DNA from: Calycina herbarum | Taxonomy: Eukaryota; Ascomycota; Leotiomycetes; Helotiales; Pezizellaceae | Direction: 5' to 3' | NCBI GenBank assembly: GCA_001414485.1 | Contig: LLEY01000223.1 | Location: 1-64,000 of the forward strand | DNA: 64,000 bases | Part shown: one piece after another, positions 57,028-64,000 of the stretch | Layout of the letters: each line of letters begins with the position of its first letter | Numbering within the stretch: position 1 is the stretch's first letter | Made by a program: the position numbers and the translations under genes | Notes under the pieces: generated by a model | The model's input: only the letters and a program-made list of their open reading frames with translations | Told to the model about the DNA's origin: nothing | The model's database searches: none

Positions 57028-57858
57028 TCGATATTAGCTGTTTTAGCTCTTTAAAAAAGATATATAGTTAGTAAATTAAAGATATAATATAAGCTTAGAT
57101 TATCTATATTATTAAGAATAATTTCTTTTCTATCTTTTATACTATATTTAATATTATAATAATAAAAAGTAATATCTAAGAAAGGTTCTAAGAGGCTAGG
57201 CTTCTTCTATTCGACCTAGAAAGTATAATTTCTATACTTAATCTTAAGCTAAAGATACTAACGTCTCTAAACTCCACTCTATGTTTTACTTAGCCTTAGG
57301 TTTCCTAGATACTAAATAACTCTACTAAAGTCTTATTATAGACTATATTTATTAAAGATTGAATTTCCTACTACTAAAGTAGCTCTCTAACCCCTATTTA
57401 TAAGGCTATTAACTAGTTTATAAAGAGTATATTAAAAGTAATATACTAGATAGTACTATTAAAAGCTAAGAACTAGAGACTTTAACAAGTAAATAAAGTA
57501 CTAAGTAAGCGCTATAGAGCTAAAAAAACATGTCTATAGTAAGGAGAATCACTTAGCTAATAGGAAGCGCAGGACTTATAGGATAATAGAGACGTTAGTA
57601 AGCAAGTAATATAGGAAATAAAGAGAAGTAGTAGTTAGAAGCTAAGAGAAGAATTATATATATAACGCTATAGTAACTATAGAGAGACTAGTTATAATAT
57701 ATATATCTATTATATTATAGAAGAAGTATCTAAGAAAGAGATTTCCGAGTAGTTTTAATTAATTAGAGATATTATAGTAGAGTTACTATAATTTTAATCG
57801 CGAGCGTAGAAAATTTTAGCTAGTTCGCTTATTTAGCCGGTTCGCTATATATATACGT
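57028..57858 (+). mobile_element. Pogo/Fot1-type transposon, 3' half only (element G)
   Basis: It starts inside the transposase, with the block corresponding to LDVGCFSPLKKAY of the family, and continues through the C-terminal FDLE region. It ends with a TIR (ACGT at 57855-57858, then TA). Read inward, the TIR has AGCGAAC twice at 17-bp spacing. The 5' half is missing. All frames are broken. Confidence 0.7.
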
Positions 57859-57970
57859 TATTTAATTATATTTTAAAAGTAGTAGATTTCTAATAATTAG
57901 TTAGATTTTATAAATATTCTAGTATATTATATAAAGATAGTTAAAACAAAGTTATAAATTTTATTATATA

Positions 57971-59829
57971 ACGTAGTTTATTAGAACCTCGGTTATATTA
58001 GAACCTCGATTAATTTTTCTAAAATCCTACTCTTTAACTTTAATACGTGTTGTTTTAACCTTCTACTATGTCTATTATTACTAAAGAATCAAAAGTTATT
58101 CTAGCTATTAAAGTAATTTAAATATTTAAAAAGCTAAGTCGATAGAAAGCTATAAAGATCTATAGAATATCTTATTCTATACTTAATAATAGAATAAACA
58201 GCTACCTTCCTCTAGCCGACCGTCGACTAGTAAACCTTAAATTATCTAAAGTAGAAGAAGAAGTAATTATTTAGAATATACTTAATATAGATTCTAGAGA
58301 GTTTATACCCTAGCTAGCTAGTATAGAAGATATAGCTAATTTTATTCTCGAGTTATAAAGAGGAAAACGCATTAGTAAGCTCTAGGCTTATTAGTTTATA
58401 TAATAATAACTAACCTTTAAAACGTGTTTTAATCGTGTTTATAATTTCTAAAGAGTCTTATACGAAGATCCTAAGCTAATTAGTATATAGTTTTAACTAG
58501 TTACGAATATATAAGTGAAATATAGAGTTTTAGACTACGACTTCTATAACTTCGATAAAACTAGGTTTATAATAGACGTGATTTGTTCTATAATAGTTAT
58601 TACTTATATAGATCGACGTAGTAGAGATAAGGTAGTTTAGCTAGAGAATCGAGAATAGACTACTACTATTACTTATATTAATAGTAAAGGCTAGAGTATT
58701 TCTCTATTTTTAGTAGTTTAAGAAAAGAATTATCTTATAAATTAGTATACTAATAGCGGTCTTCTATCTAACTAGGTTATTAAACTAATAATTAATAGAT
58801 AGACAAATAATAAAATAGGTCTAGAATAGATAAAACATTTTAATTAATATACTACTACTTATATAAGAGAGCTATATCGAATACTAGTATTAGATAGACA
58901 TAAGAGCTATAAATCGGTAGAATTTCAAGAGTATTATAAGATATATAATATTATAACTCTTAGATTACCTTCTTACTTATCTTATCTAACTTAACTACTT
59001 AATATTAGATGTTTTAGTATATTAAAACAAGTGTATAGTTAATAGATTAAGACGTTTATCAAAGCTTATATTAACTATATTACTAAGGTAGAGTTCTTTC
59101 TAGTCTTTATAGTAGTATATAAGAAATCTATAATAGCCTAGAACGCTTAGACTAGATTCTATAGAGCTAGCCTAGTGTCTTTTGATCCGTAAGTAGTGAT
59201 TTTAAAGCTTAATATAAAGTTATAGACTCTAATACTCTCTAGACTCTCTACTACTAATACTCTTCTATAGAAATCTTAGACCTCTTCTAATCTAATAGAA
59301 GCTCTTTTATAGTTAACTCTTATACGAAATCGAATTGCTCGCTATTAGAGAAGCTCGCTAACCCCTCTATTTAAGACAGTTACAGCGCTGGCTAAAGGTA
59401 TAGAGCGAATAGCTTATAAGATAACTCTTCTATCTACCGAGGTACGTATACTTCAGGTAGTAAATAAAGCTCTTAGTAAACGCTGGAGAGCTAAAAAGAC
59501 TCGTGTCTATAAAGAGAGTACACTTATTATAGAGGATATACAGGATATTATAGCCTAGAAAGACGTAGATAAGCAGGTATAACGTAATATACGTATACCG
59601 AGAGGTAGTTATAAGAAGAGGCAACTGTCTAGATAATACTATAGAACTTATAGAAAAGCTAGTTATAACGTATAAACTTGTTAAGAAGCTATAGATATAT
59701 CTAGTATATTAGACTCCGATTATAAAGAGTTAATTTAATATATTATAGTTAAGTTATTTAAGTTTAAAGTTATATACTAAGGAAAATTAATCGAGGTTCT
59801 AATATAACCGGGGTTCTAATAAACCACGT
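57971..59829 (+). mobile_element. Pogo/Fot1-type transposon (element A), RIP-degenerate
   Basis: The 1859-bp element is flanked by TA (57969-57970, 59830-59831). Its inverted ends start ACGTAGTTTATTAGAACC, with TTAGAACCTCG repeated 17 bp apart. The transposase remnant begins near 58070 (MSIITKESKVILAI) and includes YNFDKT near 58549. It is broken by stops throughout. Confidence 0.88.
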
Positions 59830-59901
59830 TACTTAATTTATATAACTTACTACTAATTAGATATAGTTTATTAAGTAATAATTAAATAATAAAAAAGTAT
59901 A

Positions 59902-61762
59902 ACGTAGTTTATTACTAAGTAGCGTATATTACTAAGTAGTATACTTTTCTCTACTTTACTACCTACTAACTTTAATATATGTTTTCTTAATAACTAACTA
60001 TAGAAATCTAAACCTAAGAAGTACGAATTATCTTAGCTATCGAGGCTATTTAAATATCTAAAAAACTTAGTCGTCGCTCTACTACAAAAATCTACAAAGT
60101 TCTTAAAATAATACTTTAATATAGAATAGCTAGCTAAACCTATTATCTCAAAACTAAACCTAATTATTATAAATTAAATAACTTAAAGAAGGAGATAATT
60201 ATTTAATATATACTTAATCTAGATATAAGAGGATTTATACCTCGACTAGCTAGTATAGAAGATATAGCGAATTATATCTTTGAATTATAAAGAGAAAAAT
60301 ATATTAGTAAGCTCTAAGTATATTAATTTATATAACGTCGACTAGAATTAAAAACGTGTTTTAATCGTGTTTATAACTTTTAAAAAGCCTTATATAAAAA
60401 TCTAGAGCTTATTAGTACGTAGTTTCGACGTATAGAGAATATAAGAGTAAAATATAGTATTTTAGACTACGACTTTTATAACTTTAACGAGATAGGGTTT
60501 ATAATAGGAATTATCTACCTAGTAATAGTTATAACTTACGCTAATCGACGTAGTAGAGATAAGACAGTTTAGCCTAGTAATCGAGAATAGACTATAGTAA
60601 TTACTTATATTAATAACAAGAGTTAGAACGTGTCTTCGTTTTTAGTAGTTTAAGAGAAGAATTATCTCGCGAATTAGTATACTAAGAGCGGTCTTCTATA
60701 TAACTAGGTTATTAAACTTATAAGTAATAGATAGACTAATAATAAGACAGGCCTAGAATAGCTATAATACTTTAATAAATATACTTATAGTTATACGAAA
60801 GAGCTATATCGAATACTAGTGTTAAATAGATATAAGAGTTATAAATTAGTAATATTTCAAGAGTATTATAAAGCTAATAATATTATTACTCTTTGCCTAC
60901 CTTCTTATTCCTCTTATTTAACCTAGCTACTCGATGTTAAGTGTTTTAGTATTCTTAAATATATATATAAGCGTTAAATTAAGACCTTTATTAAAGCTTA
61001 TATTAACTATATTACTAAGATCGAGTTCTTTTTAGCTTTTTATATAGCTTATAAGTAATTAATAATAACTTAAAACGCCTAGGCTAGATTCTACAAAGCT
61101 AGCTTAGTATCTTTTAATCTCTAGACTATAATATTAAAGCTTAATATCTAATTATAAACTCCTATATCTACTAGACCTCTCTCTATAGCCGCTAACCCTT
61201 AGGTCTTATAGACCTCTCGTAACCTAACTAATACTCTTTCGTAAACAACTTTAGTTAAGAATCGTGTTTCACGCTATTAAAGAAGCTTACTAACCTCTAC
61301 TTTCGAGACTATAGCTATATTAGCAAAGGGTATAAAGCTATTAGCTTATAAGATAACTTTATTATCAGCTGAAGTCTATACTCTTTATAAGGTAAATAAA
61401 GCACTTAGTAAGCGCCGTAGAGCTAAAAAGACTCGGGTCTATTAAGAAGGTATACTTACTATAGAGGATATATAGAACGTATTAGCTTAAAAGAAGACAG
61501 AGGAACAGGCTTAATATAATAAGCGTTCTAAGAGAGGTAGGTAAAATAAGAAGTAAACCTTTAAGCGATAGTATAGCACTTATAGAAAGACTAGTTATAA
61601 TATACGAACTTATTAAGAGGTTATAGATATATCTAGTTTATTAGATTCTAAGTAGTTTTAATTAATATTATTTATTATAGTTAATTAATCTGATATTAAA
61701 GTAGTAGAGTAGAGAGAAAGTACGCTATATAGTAATATACGCTACTCGGTGATAAACTACGT
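59902..61762 (+). mobile_element. Pogo/Fot1-type transposon (element B), RIP-degenerate
   Basis: The 1861-bp element is flanked by TA (59900-59901, 61763-61764). Its inverted ends start ACGTAGTTTAT, with the ATTACTAAGTAG word repeated 17 bp apart. The interior is closely related to element A in the same orientation, including YNFNE near 60478. Confidence 0.88.
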
Positions 61763-61874
61763 TATATAAAGTATAAATAGTATTATATTAAGAAAAAGTA
61801 ACTTTTAATACTTATAAGTTATTAAAAGACATATTATATAATATTATTATAGTATTATAGTATATTTAGATATA

Positions 61875-63734
61875 ACGTGTTTTATTACTTAGCGAGCTAC
61901 ATTACTTAGCAAGCCACTTTTCTAGACCTCCTAACTACTAAACCCTATAACACTACTAAATCAAGCTTAAAACAGTTAATTCAAATCAGAGTCTAATAAA
62001 CTAGATACATCTACAGCCTCTAAGCAGGTTCTTATATTATAGCTAGGTTTGCAGCAGATACTATAGACCCGACCAGTCGTGCGGCGCCGCTTCGATAAAC
62101 CCTCGCTAATATCTTCGTCGTATCTTTTTTCTTTAACTAAGCCCTTATCCTTTAAAAGCTGCTTTGCCTACGATCTAGTAAGAAGTCTAGAATCCTATAA
62201 ACGAGTTCTTTTCACGCGTCGCTGCTTTAAAAGGACTTTATTTACCTCTTTAAGCGTCTTAATTCTATTAGTTATAAGCGTTAACTTATAGTTAATCGCG
62301 ACTATAGCCTTTACTAGCTAGTTAATAGTAGTAATAATCGGAGTTAGCGAGCTTCCCTAGTACTTAGCTACCCGATCTTTAATTAGAGTAGACTAGGAAA
62401 TAGCTTTAATTACATTCTTTAGCGTCTAGGAGACCTAAGGTTAGAGTGAACTAGGAGGTGTTCTATAAAGAGAAGGCGTCTATAAACGAATATCTAGCTT
62501 TAATATTACTGCTTATAGGTTCTAAGGTACTAGGCTAGACCCTCGAAAGCTACCTTTAACGTTTTTTTCTATAAAAACTACGGTAAAGGCTGCTTTAAAC
62601 GTAGGAAAGAACTCGTCCTTAGTAATATATATGATTTAAAGCTAGACTAGACGTGATATCTAGTTACTGTATACCTGTTTTAACGAGCTAAATAAGCCGA
62701 CGTTAAGAGGCTAAGTTAAGTGCGAAGAATAAGGAGGTAGGTATAGTAGTATTATATCGTTTTCCTTATAGTATTCGTTGAACTCGGTGTTAACGTAGCT
62801 CTTATAACCGTCTAATATAAGCATCCGATAACGGCTAACTCGACGTGCCCGAGTTGCTTGATTAAAGTGTTTAAGCTATTCTAAACCTGTATTATTATTA
62901 GTCTAACTGTTTTAAGTCGTTTTAATAACCTAATCTGCTAGTATGTTACTATTCTAGTACTAAGGCGTAAGGTGAAATCGACCTTAAATATATAGAAAAG
63001 GGGGTACTATATAGCTGTCTGCTACAACTGTATAAATCGCTGTAGCCTATTCCCGATTGCTAGGCTGAATAAGCTTTGGATTAGACTGTTGATCGAAGCG
63101 TGTAACGACTGTCTTTCTGCTGATTATATCTATTATAAAGCTGGTCTCGTCGAAGTTATAGAAATCGGAGTCTTAGATCCCGTACTTTATACGTATGTTT
63201 ATAACTAATCGAAACTACGTGCTTAACATGTCTGGATCTTCTAAGAGGGCTCTCTAGTAGTCGTAGGCGCGAGAAAGACGCGTAGAAAGCTCTGGTCGTC
63301 GTTGAATAAAGCGAGAGGTCTAGCACTTCTCGACGCGTTGCGTGCTACGCTTGTCTATCAGAAGGTCGGCTATATCTTGTATATCCGCTCTTTAGAGCGA
63401 AAACCCTCTAGTATCTTAGTTAAGAATATATTAAATAATCGCCTCCTCTTCTACTAGAGTCAGATTCGGCTGCCCGTGCTAGGTGTCTGTCTATAAGATG
63501 CGACCAGCTATTCTATACTATAATATTAATCGAGGGATATTAAACTGCTTTACTAGCTTACGTTGGCTTAAACGCGGGTTCGTTCGCTTTGCTTTAATCA
63601 TAAGAGTGATTCGAGCTTTAATTGTTTATGTTTAAGTTATTTTAATATAAAGAATCGTGTCTTATAGTTAGATAGTTAGTAGTAGGGAAAAATGGCTCGT
63701 TAAGTGATATAGCTCGCCAAGTGATAAAACACGT
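61875..63734 (-). mobile_element. Pogo/Fot1-type transposon (element C), minus strand, RIP-degenerate
   Basis: The 1860-bp element is flanked by TA (61873-61874, 63735-63736). Its inverted ends start ACGTGTTTTAT, with the AT(T/C)ACTTAGCGAGC word repeated 17 bp apart. The right end is less decayed than the left. The transposase remnant reads from about 63602 on the minus strand (MIKAKRTNPRLSQRKLV). Confidence 0.87.
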
Positions 63735-63780
63735 TATACTATTAGAATATTATTAGAATATATTAATTGAAAATACTATA

Positions 63781-64000
63781 ACGTAGTTTATTACCGAGTA
63801 GTATAATAGCTATTACGTAGCTAGAGGTTATATAGGCGGTGTTATACCGGGATTTCTATTAAGTAGTAGAATAGCGAATTAGTCTATCGATTAATTCTTA
63901 TGCTTTTTAGCCGGCTAGTATACTAGTAAAAGCTATTTATCTACGTCTGTTATATAAGAATTAATCTAACCTATAACCGAGGGTCTAAGATTAGTTAGTA
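63781..64000 (+). mobile_element. Left end of a further pogo-like element (H), cut by the window
   Basis: After TA (63779-63780) the sequence starts ACGTAGTTTATTACCGAG, like the termini of elements A and B. The 17-bp word repeat is not clear here and no coding part is visible, so it may be an incomplete or rearranged end. Confidence 0.45.

Noticed and set aside
62079..62291. 70-codon plus-strand frame
   Set aside because: It is antisense to the element C transposase remnant.
24009..64000. CRISPR arrays, rRNA or tRNA genes in the AT-rich part
   Set aside because: None were seen. The only short tandem repeat is the minisatellite in gypsy-5, without CRISPR-like repeat-spacer structure.

Overview
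The window comes from a filamentous ascomycete (Pezizomycotina). The genes have short 48-75 nt introns with fungal-type splice sites. The gene families present (NRPS-like A-T-TE enzyme, AflP-type O-methyltransferases, NmrA-like reductase, DDW-motif seven-helix protein, 14-helix MFS pump) are typical of that group. The surrounding DNA is shattered by C-to-T change at CpA (repeat-induced point mutation, RIP): TA is very common, CA and TG are scarce, CG is retained, and transposon reading frames are full of stops.

Layout. 1-859 is a decayed pogo/Fot1 DNA transposon and 862-2000 is unidentified AT-rich debris. About 2.0-25.3 kb is an island of normal composition. It holds a non-coding flank with small inverted-repeat elements (2.0-5.3 kb) and then a secondary-metabolite cluster (5.36-21.84 kb): P450 (-), O-methyltransferase 1 (+), NRPS-like A-T-TE synthetase (-), O-methyltransferase 2 (+), NmrA-like reductase (+), seven-helix rhodopsin-like protein (+) and MFS exporter (+). 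A 1.86-kb pogo element (22145-24006) interrupts the island, and a small J-domain gene lies beyond it. From 25.3 kb to the end, about 39 kb, there are only RIP-mutated transposons: a larger pogo element, two nested pairs of Ty3/gypsy elements with readable target-site duplications, and a run of pogo elements at 57-64 kb.

How the cluster may work (inference). Enzymes with A-T-TE architecture and no condensation domain join two aryl-pyruvic acids into a quinone (polyporic acid or atromentin type) or a furanone/butenolide. The NmrA-like enzyme would reduce such a core, the P450 would oxidise it, the two methyltransferases would cap phenols, and the MFS protein would export the product. The result would be a methoxylated p-terphenyl or aryl-furanone. 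No pathway transcription factor is visible. Two enzymes have unusual active-site residues: O-methyltransferase 2 has Arg where the catalytic His is expected, and the P450 lacks the usual I-helix threonine motif.

The most unexpected structural pattern is in the pogo elements. Six of them, with different TIR sequences, each carry a word repeated at exactly 17-bp spacing inside the terminal repeat, just after a shared TA-ACGT end.
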